Source: an uncultured Paraburkholderia sp.
GTDB lineage: Bacteria > Pseudomonadota > Gammaproteobacteria > Burkholderiales > Burkholderiaceae
DNA: 64,000 bases
NCBI GenBank assembly: GCA_940747215.1
Contig: CALNWS010000005.1
Coordinates: 23,191 to 87,190, forward strand
Direction: 5' to 3'
Within the stretch, counting starts at the first letter, position 1, and each line of letters opens with the position of its first letter. Under the pieces are notes generated by a model. The model worked only from the letters and a program-made list of their open reading frames with translations, made no database searches and had not been told where the DNA came from. This document shows positions 9,856-19,870 of the stretch, piece by piece. The translations under genes were made by a program, and so were the position numbers.

Positions 9856-11865
9856 TCAACCGCGCGCCTCACGCATCCGCTCCGTCAACAGCCGGTGCAT
9901 GAACGCGATTTCTCCCACTGCATTGGCTTCCAGCGACGTGAGCTTCTCGCGCGCCGGCAACTCGCGCCGCAGTAGCCGCAACGTGCGCTCGAGCGCGGCT
10001 TCGATGTCCGCGCGCGCTCGTCGATCCATGCGAGCAGATCGTCCTGCGTATGCCGGCGATTGCCGCTCAGGCGCAACTGCGTCGCCGTGCCGGCCATCCG
10101 GCGCAGAAGACTCAGCACGGTCAGCGTCACCATATCGACCATCGAATCTTCGAGCTTTTCGAGGCGGATGCGGCCCACCACTTCTTCCGCGTTGTTGCTG
10201 CAAAGACCGGCCGCGCGACGCATGAGCTCCATGCCCTTTTCGCTCTGAACGAACGACGCCAATGACGTCCGCAGATACGCGAGATTGGCGCGCACCGCGT
10301 CGCCGAGATAGGCGCGGTAGCCCACTTTCTCGCGCGTCGGCCACAGACAGAACGTGGCGATCAGCGCCAGCACGCAGCCGAGCACGTTGTTGCCGAGACG
10401 CGTGATTGCATACGTGAATTCGCTCGCGCCGGGCATCGCGAAGTCGGCGACTAGCACGAACGTCGGTGTCAGAAAAAGCACGAAGAGGCTGTAGCTCATG
10501 GGCCGCAGCGCCATCGTGGCGACCACGAGCGGGAACACCGCGAGCGAAATGCCGAGCGGCGAATGAATCAGGTAGCCGATCGCCGCCGCCAGCACGCCAC
10601 CGACGATGCTGCACAGCCACGTCGCGGATATCGACGGCTGTAGGATCAGCAGCGTTGCCATCGTGGCCCAGTGGCCAAACGGCAGCCCGAGCGCGTGAAT
10701 GACGAGAAAGCCGGTGGTCGTTGTCACGCCGACGCGCGCCGCATGACGCAAGCCGACCGACTCCGTGGAAAGATTCGCCTTGAGCGCGGACACGATGTGC
10801 GTCCACAAACGCGCGCCGCTCTCGCGCAACGTTTCGGGCCGCGCGAATGCGGGCATGAAATCGACCAGTTCGAAATCGGACTTCAGCTTCACGGGTTCCA
10901 TCAACGCGCTTTCGAGCCGATGCGCAAGACGCCGCAAGCGTTGTTGCAGATCGCCGAGGCCGCTCCACTGCCCTTCGTTCGCTGCCGTGCCGATCCGGCG
11001 CAACACGTCGCTCATACCCGTGAGGAGACGCGATGCGCGCCTCGCGCGGCGCTCGTCGTCCAGCGTCTTTTCGCATGCGCCCGACACGGCGATCAGATAC
11101 GCGAACAGCGCTTCGCTGTCGGCAAGATGCAGACCAAGCAGGTTGTCGTAGGTTTCGCATCCGCCGGTGCGCGAGGCCAGCACGTCGGCGAGCACCTTGC
11201 GCGCGCTGTCGAATGCGACATCGGCGAGACGCACATATACGCCGCGCAATGCCGCGCGGCTCGCACCGAACGGATGAATGGAATGCGCCACACCGTGAGA
11301 CTCAGCGCGACCGCGAAGAGGCAGCCCACCAGATAGACACCGATAAACGCGAAGCCGGTGCGCGCGTCGTGAATCGGCCGGTCGACCATCACGACGCACG
11401 CGGTGGCCGCGAGAATCGTGACCTGTGAAGTCGCCCCGCCCCAGATGTGCGGCCGAACGCGCCGGCGGTCGTGAAAAAGAGAACGGCGAGCGCCGCGAGC
11501 GTCGCGCTTGCACCGGCCGCAAACGCGGTCGCGCCGCCGCAGATCGTGGACAGCATCGCAAAGCCCATCATCGACGCGAACCGCGCGCGGTTCGTGCCGC
11601 CCGCATCGGCGAGACAGGTCCAGAACGCGCCGATCGCCGCCCACGCGAACATCGGATCTTGCAGCAGATTGCCGAGCGCGAGCATCGCCGTGGCCGCGCA
11701 TGCCGCGCGTAACCCTTCGGACAGGTTCGCCTCACTCGCTGCGAACGAGACCATCCACACCGGCCGCTTGCGATAGATCGCCGTGACGATGCCGTACAGC
11801 CCGCTTGACCAGCGTGGCGACGACGGGTTCGGCTTGCGATTCAACATCCGGCGATACGCTCCCAT
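9856..11865 (-). pseudogene. FUSC family inner-membrane transporter (aromatic acid exporter-like), frameshifted
   Basis: FUSC proteins are inner-membrane proteins with two sets of transmembrane helices, related to AaeB/YccS. Segments in order: N-terminal helices (LSEGLRAACAATAMLALGNL, DPMFAWAAIGAFWTCLAD), frameshift near 11450, then TILAATACVVMVDRP, frameshift near 11285, then a long intact body (SARKVLADVLASRTGG to the second helical set GHWATMATLLILQPSISAT), and a frameshift near 10015 before the C-terminus (EKLTSLEANAVGEIAFMHRLL). Three indels mean it is not functional as one protein. Start 11865 (MGAYRRMLNRK) is the likely one, 11847 the alternative. Confidence 0.85.
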
Positions 11866-12060
11866 GGAAAGCTGTGCGACGTGGCCTGTGCGATGCCGTG
11901 TCCTGCTGGCGTGGATGGCCCACGAGGAAATACGCGGCGGGCGACGTATGTTAAGGGTTACACTTGGGTTTAAAAATGGCTTTGCTTCATGCAATCGATG
12001 CACGGCGGCTATGCGGTCATGCGCCACGCCTCGCTGCATCACGGCCCGGACGAAAGCCCA

Positions 12061-12101
12061 AAACAAACCGCGCGGCCCAGATGGACTCGCGCGGTTTGTT
12101 T
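12061..12101 (-). terminator. Intrinsic terminator of ppa
   Basis: A perfect 14-bp inverted repeat AAACAAACCGCGCG/CGCGCGGTTTGTTT with a 13-base loop lies 40 bases after the ppa stop; on the minus strand the right arm ends in GTTTGTTTT. Confidence 0.8.
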
Positions 12102-12140
12102 CAACCAGTCTTGCAACCGGTTCAAAGTCACTGCGGCAGC

Positions 12141-12668
12141 TTACTTCTTGTAGTTCGCAGCGCCTTCGGTGATTTCCTTGTGAGCCGCGTCGATGCCCGC
12201 CCAGCCTTCGACCTTCACCCACTTGCCCTTTTCGAGCGCCTTGTATTGCTCAAAGAAGTGCTTGATCTGGTCTTTCAGGTGCGCCGGTACGTCGTCGATC
12301 GACTTCAGGTTGGCCGTCATCGGACAGACCTTGTCGTGCGGAACGGCGACGAGCTTCGCGTCTACGCCCGATTCGTCCGTCATTTGCAGCATGCCGAGGG
12401 CGCGTGCGCGCACCACCGAACCTGCCAGCAGCGGGAACGGCGTGATCACGAGCACGTCGACCGGGTCACCGTCGCCCGACAGGGTTTGCGGAATGTAGCC
12501 GTAGTTGGCCGGATAGCGCATGCCCGTGCTGATGAAACGGTCGACGTGCAGCAGGCCCGTTTCCTTGTCGGCTTCGTACTTCACCGGGTCGCTTTGCGCG
12601 AGGATTTCGATGATGACATTGAAATCTTGCGGAAGATCTTTGCCTGTGGGGACATTGTTGAAGCTCAT
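12141..12668 (-). CDS. ppa: Inorganic pyrophosphatase
   Basis: This cytoplasmic enzyme hydrolyses pyrophosphate to two phosphates and pulls biosynthetic reactions forward; it is essential in most bacteria. It is 175 aa, the normal length for family I. The metal-binding signature DGDPVD is at 66-71, with GYIPQT just before it. The start [12 protein letters not shown] at 12668 matches the family. Single gene with its own terminator, intact between two broken genes. Confidence 0.97.
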   Translation of the reverse strand: MSFNNVPTGKDLPQDFNVIIEILAQSDPVKYEADKETGLLHVDRFISTGMRYPANYGYIPQTLSGDGDPVDVLVITPFPLLAGSVVRARALGMLQMTDESGVDAKLVAVPHDKVCPMTANLKSIDDVPAHLKDQIKHFFEQYKALEKGKWVKVEGWAGIDAAHKEITEGAANYKK

Positions 12669-12945
12669 GAGCGCTCTCTGGTTAGGATGGAATTCGGAAC
12701 ACGGCTGCGGCGCGTGCGCTCCGTTGGCCGTTGCGTGAAATCGGCCCCGGACCGCGGCACCGCCAGCCGGACAGTGTGGAATGCTCCACATTATAGCCAA
12801 TCGGCCGATGCCATCCCGCCACGGTTCGGCGCGGTAATCGTCTGGCGCCTGCCGGCCGTGCAGATTGTGCCGCGCGTTTGTGAACATACCGAACGCATGC
12901 GGATTGCGGCAAGGATGGCCCTTCACAACGAATAGCGGAGACATC

Positions 12946-13671
12946 ATGCGATTGACAGGTAAAATGGCCATCGTCACGGGTGGCGGTTCGGGTTTCGGCG
13001 AAGGCATTGCAAAAGCGTACGCGCGCGAAGGCGCGAACGTGGTGGTCAACGACCTGAACGGCGCGGTGGCCGAACGTGTGGCGGACAACGTCGCGCAGCA
13101 GGCCGACTGGCAGACACTGCGCGAGGCCGCGCTCGAAGACTTCGGCAGCGTGCAAATCGTCGTCAACAATGCGGGCACCACGCATCCGCAACAAGCCGGT
13201 CATGGATGTGACCGAAGCCGAGTTCGACCGCGTCTACGCCGTCAACGTGAAGGGCATCTACTGGAGCGTGCAGGCCTTCGTGCCCTACTTCCGCGAAAAG
13301 GGCGGCGGATGCTTCGTGAATATCGCGTCCACGGCAGGGGTGCGGCCGCGTCCCGGGCTCGTCTGGTATTCTGGTATAATGGGAGCAAGGGCGCGGTGAT
13401 CATCGCGAGCAAGTCGCTCGCCGCCGATTGGGTCCCGACCGCATTCGCGTGAACTGCGTCAATCCGGTCATGGGCGGAACCGCGTTGCTCTCCGAATTCA
13501 TGGGCGTCGAAGACACGCCTGAAAACCGCAGCCGCTTTCTCGCGGGCCATTCCACTGGGCCGCTTTTCCATGCCGCAGGACGTCGCCAACGCGGCGCTCT
13601 ATCTGGCTTCGGACGAAGCCGAATTCATCACCGGCGTGTGTCTCGAAGTGGACGGCGGCCGCTGCATCTAG
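12946..13671 (+). pseudogene. Short-chain dehydrogenase/reductase (SDR), broken
   Basis: This is an NAD(P)-dependent oxidoreductase of the classical SDR family; substrate unknown. Visible parts are the cofactor motif [25 protein letters not shown], the Tyr/Lys catalytic region, and the C-terminal [19 protein letters not shown]. Lesions: about 15-20 residues missing near 13090, frameshift near 13190, a local duplication TGGTATTC/TGGTATAA at about 13365 next to the active-site Tyr, and frameshifts near 13425 and 13550. All remaining parts can be threaded from ATG 12946 to TAG 13669-13671. Confidence 0.87.
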
Positions 13672-13835
13672 CGCCTGACGCGGCGCGGACGGCGCGCTCA
13701 CACAACGGGCCCGCGGCCGGAGCAGGGCCCATGTCCAGTATTTTCCCCCGGTATTGATTCGTCATGCAAAGCACCCAGCGCGGCTAGAATCGATCGACGG
13801 CGGTACTTCATTTCCACAAGAAAAGAGGAGACACC

Positions 13836-15174
13836 ATGGCTAGTCCCGCAAATCCGCTTCACCATCCCGGCGCGGGTGCGCCGCCCTCCACGTTTCGAGG
13901 AGGCCACCTACCGCAAGGTGACCTGGCGGCTCGCACCGCTGCTCATGCTCTGCTACGTGGTCGCGTATCTCGATCGCGTGAACGTCGGCTTCGCGAAGTT
14001 GCAGATGACCACCGACCTCGGCTTAAGCGACGCCGTGTACGGTTTCGGCGCGGGGATTTTCTTCGTCGGCTATTTCATCTTCGAAATTCCGAGCAACGTG
14101 ATCCTGCACAAAGTCGGGGCACGCGTCTGGATTGCGCGGATCATGGTGTCGTGGGGCGTGATTTCCATGCCCACCATGTTCGTCACCACGCCCACGATGT
14201 TCTACGTGATGCGCTTTCTGCTCGGTCTCGCCGAGGCGGGCTTCTTCCCCGGCATCATCCTGTATCTCACTTACTGGTATCCGTCGCATCGGCGCGGCCG
14301 CATGACGACCTGGTTCATGACGGCGATCGCGCTGTCGGGCGTGATAGGTGGACCGGTATCGGACTACAACTACATCCTGAAGGCCTTCAACGGCGCGAAC
14401 GGCTGGCAGTGGCTGTTTCTGTTCGAAGAGATTCCTTCGGTGATCGTCGGCATCATGGTGTTCCTGATGCTCGACGACCGCATCTCGAATGCGAAATGGC
14501 TCACGAAGGAAGAACAGGATCTGCTCGCGCGCCACATCTCCGCCGAGGAAGCCACCAAGCACGACATGCCGATCTGCCAGGTGCTGTGACGAGTGGCCGC
14601 GTGCTGATGCTGAGCCTCACGTACTTCTCGGTCGTGATGGGTCTGTATGGCGTGAGCTTCTGGCTGTGCCCACCATCATCAAATCGACGGGCGTCACCGA
14701 CCGACGGGCGTCACCGACGCCTTCATGATCGGCCTGCTCTCGGCGATTCCGTTCGCGGCCGCCGTGGTGGCGATGGTGTTCGTGTCGCGCAGCGCGGACC
14801 GCACGCGCGAGCGCCGCTGGCATATCGCCTTGCCGGTGTTCGCGGGCGCGATCGGCCTCGTGCTTTCCGTGGTCTGGACGCACAACACGCTTGCTCGCCA
14901 TGGCCGCGCTCACGCTCGCCACGATGGGCATTCTGACCACGCTGCCGCTCCTCTGGAGCCTGCCAACGGCGATTCTCGCCGGCACGGGCGCGGCGGCCGG
15001 CATCGCGATGATCAACTCGATTGGCAAACTCGCGGGCTTCCTGAGCCCGTACGCAGTCGGCTGGCTCAAGCAGACCACGTCCGCGAACGACTCGGGCATG
15101 TACATGCTCGCAGCCTTCATGCTGCCGGCGGACTGCTCGCGATCAGCGTGCCGGCGAAGATGGTCAACAAGTAA
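13836..15174 (+). pseudogene. MFS transporter, anion:cation symporter type, broken
   Basis: This is a 12-helix major facilitator of the ACS type, which takes up organic anions such as tartrate or phthalate. The start is ATG 13836 (MASPANPLHHPGAGAPP) after AAGAGGAG. An extra T near 13898 breaks the link to EATYRKVTWRLAPLL. The first six helices are readable (FAKLQMTTDLGLSDAVYGFG), then come frameshifts near 14585 and 14668, a 17-bp exact tandem duplication at 14685-14718, and more frameshifts near 14890 and 15128. The C-terminal helices (AGFLSPYAVGWLKQTT) end at TAA 15172-15174. Confidence 0.9.
14685..14718. repeat. 17-bp exact tandem duplication inside the MFS pseudogene
   Basis: CGACGGGCGTCACCGAC occurs twice head to tail (14685-14701 and 14702-14718). 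It falls in the codons for STGVTDAF, where homologues have one copy, and adds 17 bases, so it shifts the frame. Confidence 0.95.
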
Positions 15175-15226
15175 GCGCCGAGTTGCCCGGTGCGATGAAA
15201 GAAAGCAAAGCCGCATAGCCGCAAAC

Positions 15227-15265
15227 AAAAAGCCCCTCGCGTTGCGCAACGCGAGGGGCTTTTTT
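15227..15265. terminator. Bidirectional intrinsic terminator
   Basis: A perfect 19-bp palindromic arm pair (AAAAAGCCCCTCGCGTTGC and its complement) centred at 15245/15246 with a T-run on both strands. It lies between the MFS pseudogene (+) and hemY (-) and can end both transcripts. Confidence 0.85.
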
Positions 15266-15299
15266 CAGTCCTGCCCGAACGCAGGCGCGTAGCCGTCAA

Positions 15300-16490
15300 T
15301 CAGACCACGTTCATCGCAAGCGCACTCTCGCGATAGTGCTGCCTCGCCTTGTCCGTATCGCCGAGCTGTTCATGCAAACGCGCCAGCGCGCGATGCGAAC
15401 GGAGCTTCAGCGTCTCGTTGTCGGCAAATTCCAGCGCGCGTTCGAGGAACGATTGCGCCTTGCCCCACAACTGCTGATGCAGACACAAACGCCCCAGCGC
15501 GAACATCAGGTCGGCGTCTTCCGGACGATCCTTCTGCCATGTTTCGGCCTTCTGGATCAGCGGCAACGCGGCGCCGCCCGTGGTGTCCGGATAGCGGCGC
15601 AACAGACGCGCGTCCCAGTTCTGCGCGAGCGCTTCTTCGACGATCCGGCGCGCTTCCTGCGGACGGTTCAGCGCGACCAGCAACTCGGCGGCGAGATCGG
15701 CGAGACGCGGCGAATGACGCTCGGTCGGGGTGAGCGAATGCCACAGTTCCAGCAGCACATCCGCATTGTAACGACGGTCGCGCAGCAGGTTTTCCGCCGC
15801 GAGTTGGCGCAGACGCACCGCGATGGCCGGATGAATCGCCTCGCGCTTTTCGAGCATCTTGACGAGCTTGAGCACTTCGCCCCAGTTCTTCAGTTGCTGT
15901 TGCGCGTGCAACATGATCTGCTGCGCATGAATGCGGCGTGAGCCCTGCGACTGCATTTCGGTAAGCGCGACGAGTGCGCCGTCCGCGTCGCGGCCGTCGG
16001 CAAGCATGTCGGCGGTGGCCATGAGACGCGCGTCCTGCCAGTCGGCTTCCTTGATCTGCGCGAGCCATTCGTCGCGCCGCGCGTACTCGTGCATGCGGTG
16101 CGCCGCCGTGGCCGCGATCAGGCCGGCTGCGCCCTTGTTGTCGCCGTTGGCGAGCGCGTCTTTCGCGGCCTTCTCGGCGCGCGAGAAACGCCCCGCATAC
16201 AGATTGCCGATCGCATCACGCAGCGCCGCGTGCGCCTTCGCCACGTGCGAACGTGCGCGGTACGCGGCCACGCGCTGCGGCATGCGCCAGATATTGCGGA
16301 CGATGCGCAACAGCGCGTAGATTAGGATGAAGAGCACCACCAACCCGACCACGAAGAGGTTGAGCGAAATATCCACGCGATACGGCGGATAGATCAACAG
16401 CACCTGCCCCATGTCGAAGCGCCCCACCACCGCCAGCACCACCGCGATGGCGAACAACAATGCAAGCCATAAGAGCCCCCAGATCGCCAT
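15300..16490 (-). CDS. hemY: HemY-type TPR inner-membrane protein
   Basis: HemY is an inner-membrane protein with TPR repeats, encoded with hemCD/X in many proteobacteria and linked to tetrapyrrole metabolism; its exact role is unsettled. It is 396 aa, with two N-terminal transmembrane segments (LLWLALLFAIAVVLAVVG and LNLFVVGLVVLFILIYALL), then the HemY_N domain and alpha-helical repeats up to the C-terminus. It follows hemDX after 2 bases and closes the hemC-hemDX-hemY operon. Complete frame. Confidence 0.94.
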   Translation of the reverse strand: MAIWGLLWLALLFAIAVVLAVVGRFDMGQVLLIYPPYRVDISLNLFVVGLVVLFILIYALLRIVRNIWRMPQRVAAYRARSHVAKAHAALRDAIGNLYAGRFSRAEKAAKDALANGDNKGAAGLIAATAAHRMHEYARRDEWLAQIKEADWQDARLMATADMLADGRDADGALVALTEMQSQGSRRIHAQQIMLHAQQQLKNWGEVLKLVKMLEKREAIHPAIAVRLRQLAAENLLRDRRYNADVLLELWHSLTPTERHSPRLADLAAELLVALNRPQEARRIVEEALAQNWDARLLRRYPDTTGGAALPLIQKAETWQKDRPEDADLMFALGRLCLHQQLWGKAQSFLERALEFADNETLKLRSHRALARLHEQLGDTDKARQHYRESALAMNVV

Positions 16491-16492
16491 GA

Positions 16493-18514
16493 TTAACCTC
16501 GGTTCCGGTACTGGTTGACGGCCTGCAGGCTCGTGTTCAGATTCGGCAACTCGACCGCGGCCGAGCCCGCTTCGATCTGCTTGACGAGATCGATCACGGT
16601 CTGCGTTTTCTTCGACAAGTTGTCGAAGTAATGGTCAAGCGCCGTTTGCGCCGCCTGCAGATCCGACGTGAGCGTGGTCTGGTTGCGCGACAGCAACGCG
16701 AGGCGCGCCGACAGCAGACGCAGCTTCACGTTCTCACGCAGGAAATAGCCCTGATCGGGTGAAACCAGCATCGCGTCGGTGTGGTCGATACGGCGCACCT
16801 GCACGAGGCTCGTGAGCTGCTGGCCGATGCCGTTGGTCACTTCGCACCACCACACTTTCCAGCGCGGCTCGCCGGTTTTCGCGGCGACTTCGGCGGTATC
16901 CGACCATGTTGCCGCCTTCGGCGTGGCATGCGCGATCGGCGCTTCGCCCGAGAGCGGCAATGCGTCGACCTGTTCGATCGCGTTGTCGAGCTTGATAGCG
17001 AGACCCGTGAGGTCGGTGGAAGGCGCGACCTTCAGCTTGTCGATGTCCTGCGCGATCGCCTTGCGCACGGCGACCGCTTGCGGGCTGTCCGATGCGGCAA
17101 GACGCGTGTCTGCGCTTTGCAGCGCGAAGAGCGCGAGTTGCGTATTGCCGGTGAGCTGCAACTGCTGGCTCGCCGCCGACAGCATCTGCCCCACTTCGGC
17201 GAGCGTCCAGTCGTCGCGATTGCGGGCGAGGTCGGCATATTGCTGCTGCAACGCCTGCTGCGCGTTCTGCGCGTCGACGAGCTTGCCTTCGAGCTGCGCG
17301 ACCTGCGAATCGGACTGATGCACGGTGGCGAGCGCCTGGTCCGTCTTGATGCGCAGTTCGTTGGTTTGCGTGTCGTTCGCCTGCTGACGCTGCACGAGTT
17401 GCTGTTCGGTGCGCTCCACCTTGCGATTGAGCGCATAGCCGCCGACACTCGCGGCACAAGCAATGATCACGACGACAAACCACAGCAGCGGTCCGCTCGC
17501 ACTGCGGCGCTTTTGCGCTTCATACGGCGTGAAGGGTTGATTCGGCGGCAACGCAGAGGTCGCGGCCTGCTGGGATGAAGCGTTCGTGGATGCGTTCGTT
17601 TCAGTCATGCGTGATTTAGCCGGTGAATGAGCCGGGTTGGACGATACCGGTTGAGCTACGGTCGGGACGGCGGCAATCAGCGTGCGGGCAATGCGCTCAT
17701 CGCCCACGCCGGACACCGTAATGCTATCAAAACCCAATGCCCGGGCGGTTTGCGCGATCCGTGGATGCGGCGTGACGAGCGCCGCGTGTTTGAGCGCGAC
17801 GATTTCGCCGGCGGTGAGATGGTCCTGCGCGAGTTCGTGCAGATTGCGCACGCCTTCGGAACTCGTGAGCAGCCAAGCATGCGGCTCGCCCGCGAGCAGT
17901 TCGTGCACGCGTGCCCACCCCGCAATGGACGGTTCCGGCACGAGGCGCCGGTAAGCGGCCACCGTGTCGACTTCCGCGCCTGCTTCGCGCAGACGCTCGG
18001 CGAGCCATTCGCGGCCGCCGTCGCCGCGCACGATCAGCACACGCTTGCCTTCAAGATTCGTTGCGCCGAGCGCGCCGTCGATCGCAGCAAAGAGACCTTC
18101 GGAGTCGAAGCGGCCGGTGTCTTCATCCGTACCGGACGACGGGCTGATCACCTTATACGTGGGCGCAGCGACACCGTGCCTTGCCAGCGCCTGCACACTG
18201 CCCGGCCCCACTACGCCGACCGGCAGTGCATGCGGCCAGATCGCGTCGCTGTGCGAGAACGCCTGGTCGACGGCATTCGGCGAGACGAACACCACCAGCG
18301 CATACCGTTCGAGCGACGCGAGTGCCTCGCGCAATGGCGCGGCGTCCGTGACGGGCGCGATGTCAATGAGCGGGAAGTCCAGCGTGGCGATGCCGGCGGC
18401 GGTGAACCGCGCGATCAGATCGCTTGACTGATCGGCCGGTCGTGTAATCACGACCGTGAACACCGGCTGGCCGGCGATGGATGACGTGTTGCCTGAGGTG
18501 TCGGCGGCTATCAC
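16493..18514 (-). CDS. hemD: Fused uroporphyrinogen-III synthase / HemX
   Basis: The N-terminal part (about 18-285) is HemD, which cyclises hydroxymethylbilane to uroporphyrinogen III ([33 protein letters not shown]). A linker leads to HemX from about 330: one membrane helix ([20 protein letters not shown], about 343-362), then a Gln-rich coiled coil and a periplasmic region ending [15 protein letters not shown]. It is 673 aa; the fusion is usual in Burkholderia. The start overlaps the hemC stop by four bases (ATGA), giving coupled translation. Intact. Confidence 0.95.
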   Translation of the reverse strand: MIAADTSGNTSSIAGQPVFTVVITRPADQSSDLIARFTAAGIATLDFPLIDIAPVTDAAPLREALASLERYALVVFVSPNAVDQAFSHSDAIWPHALPVGVVGPGSVQALARHGVAAPTYKVISPSSGTDEDTGRFDSEGLFAAIDGALGATNLEGKRVLIVRGDGGREWLAERLREAGAEVDTVAAYRRLVPEPSIAGWARVHELLAGEPHAWLLTSSEGVRNLHELAQDHLTAGEIVALKHAALVTPHPRIAQTARALGFDSITVSGVGDERIARTLIAAVPTVAQPVSSNPAHSPAKSRMTETNASTNASSQQAATSALPPNQPFTPYEAQKRRSASGPLLWFVVVIIACAASVGGYALNRKVERTEQQLVQRQQANDTQTNELRIKTDQALATVHQSDSQVAQLEGKLVDAQNAQQALQQQYADLARNRDDWTLAEVGQMLSAASQQLQLTGNTQLALFALQSADTRLAASDSPQAVAVRKAIAQDIDKLKVAPSTDLTGLAIKLDNAIEQVDALPLSGEAPIAHATPKAATWSDTAEVAAKTGEPRWKVWWCEVTNGIGQQLTSLVQVRRIDHTDAMLVSPDQGYFLRENVKLRLLSARLALLSRNQTTLTSDLQAAQTALDHYFDNLSKKTQTVIDLVKQIEAGSAAVELPNLNTSLQAVNQYRNRG

Positions 18515-19515
18515 TCGCCGGTCACCGCGCCGTTGGAGTTCCCGGCGGCGGGACCGCTCGCTGTGCTGAGCGCGCGGACGATCTCCATCGCGCCCTGCGC
18601 TTCGAGTTCGTTCGCGACATTCCTGCCGAGCGCAATGGCGTCCTGAACGGTCGGTACCGGCGACGAGGCCTGCGCGCTCAACACACGCGTGCCGTCGGGC
18701 GTCGCGACGATGCCGCGCAGATGCAGCGCGCCGTCATGCCACGTCGCGTAAGCCGCGAGCGGCACTTCGCAACTGCCGCCGAGCGAGCGCGACACCATGC
18801 GCTCCGCTTCGACCGCAGCGGCCGTATGTTCGTGATACAGCGGCGCGAGCCACGCGGCGAGGTCCGCGCGATCGGCGCGAATCTCGATGCCGAGCGCGCC
18901 CTGACCGGCGGCAGGCAGGCTGTCTTGCGGATCGAGCAGCGCGCGGATGCGATCGCCGAGACCGAGACGCTTGAGGCCGGCCGCAGCGAGAATGATCGCC
19001 GCGTAATCGCCGCGATTAAGTTTCGACAAACGTGTATCCAGATTGCCGCACAACGGCCGCACGACGAGGTGCGGATAGCGCGTGCGCAACATCGCTTCGC
19101 GGCGCAGGCTCGACGTGCCCACCACGGCGCCTTCGGGCAATGCGGCGAGCGAGTCGTAATCGTTCGAGACGAGCGCGTCGCGCGGATCTTCGCGCTCCAT
19201 GATCGTGGAGAGCGCAAAGCCTTCGGGCAATTCCATCGGCACGTCTTTGAGCGAATGCACGGCGAGGTCGGCGCGGCCGTCGGCGAGCGCCGCTTCGAGT
19301 TCCTTCACGAAGAGGCCCTTACCACCAACCTTCGATAAAGTGCGATCGAGAATTTGATCGCCACGTGTTGTCATCCCGAGGATTTTTACGTCACAAGATG
19401 GATATAATTTGTGCAGCGCACATCGCACATGCTCCGCTTGCCACATGGCAAGTCGGCTTTCTCGCGACGCAATCACAAGCGTGTGGGGTGGCGTAGATAA
19501 CGTCTCGGTGTTCAT
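18511..19515 (-). CDS. hemC: Hydroxymethylbilane synthase (porphobilinogen deaminase)
   Basis: This enzyme condenses four porphobilinogens into hydroxymethylbilane in heme synthesis. It is 334 aa. Start ATG 19515 ([20 protein letters not shown]) was chosen from homology. Cys249 in GGSCEVPLA carries the dipyrromethane cofactor; the substrate-binding Arg/Lys region ([29 protein letters not shown]) is present. It is first gene of the hemC-hemDX-hemY operon and divergent from ppc. Intact. Confidence 0.97.
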   Translation of the reverse strand: MNTETLSTPPHTLVIASRESRLAMWQAEHVRCALHKLYPSCDVKILGMTTRGDQILDRTLSKVGGKGLFVKELEAALADGRADLAVHSLKDVPMELPEGFALSTIMEREDPRDALVSNDYDSLAALPEGAVVGTSSLRREAMLRTRYPHLVVRPLCGNLDTRLSKLNRGDYAAIILAAAGLKRLGLGDRIRALLDPQDSLPAAGQGALGIEIRADRADLAAWLAPLYHEHTAAAVEAERMVSRSLGGSCEVPLAAYATWHDGALHLRGIVATPDGTRVLSAQASSPVPTVQDAIALGRNVANELEAQGAMEIVRALSTASGPAAGNSNGAVTGE

Positions 19516-19870
19516 TAGCTTTCTGATCGGATACGGGATGTAATAACGAATAATGTTAGCATGCGCACCTGGGTCCACCGTTGCGTTCGCCCTCGCGCCG
19601 GCCCTGTGTTTCCCCTTGTGTTTCAAGGCGCGGCGCAGCGCGTAGCTAACGCGGTATCGACGGAGGAGACGGGCCTCGCAGCATGCGGGATGATGCAGTG
19701 CGACGCAACACCCTGCGCACGCATGGCCACCCGAAACACGGCCACCTCTCCAGCGCATCACCGTCGGCGCAAGCAAGTTCATCGGCGCATACCATGTCGA
19801 GCAGTTCACGTTGCAGTTCATAGTGCAGTTCATCACTTAACAGACCTTGGCTTCCCTGAGGAAACCCATC
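19516..19870. promoter_or_regulatory. Divergent hemC/ppc intergenic region with 12-bp repeats
   Basis: About 350 bases hold the promoters for hemC (-) and ppc (+). Near 19530-19555 the sequence is AT-rich (TAATAACGAATAATG), a likely hemC promoter zone. At 19801-19836 three tandem 12-bp units share GCAGTTCA followed by four variable bases. A GAGGA ribosome site is at 19858. No known operator recognised. Confidence 0.4.
19801..19836. repeat. Three degenerate 12-bp tandem repeats upstream of ppc
   Basis: Units GCAGTTCACGTT, GCAGTTCATAGT and GCAGTTCATCAC follow each other directly. The first eight bases are identical. They end 34 bases before the ppc start, so they lie in the leader or promoter. 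Confidence 0.75.
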
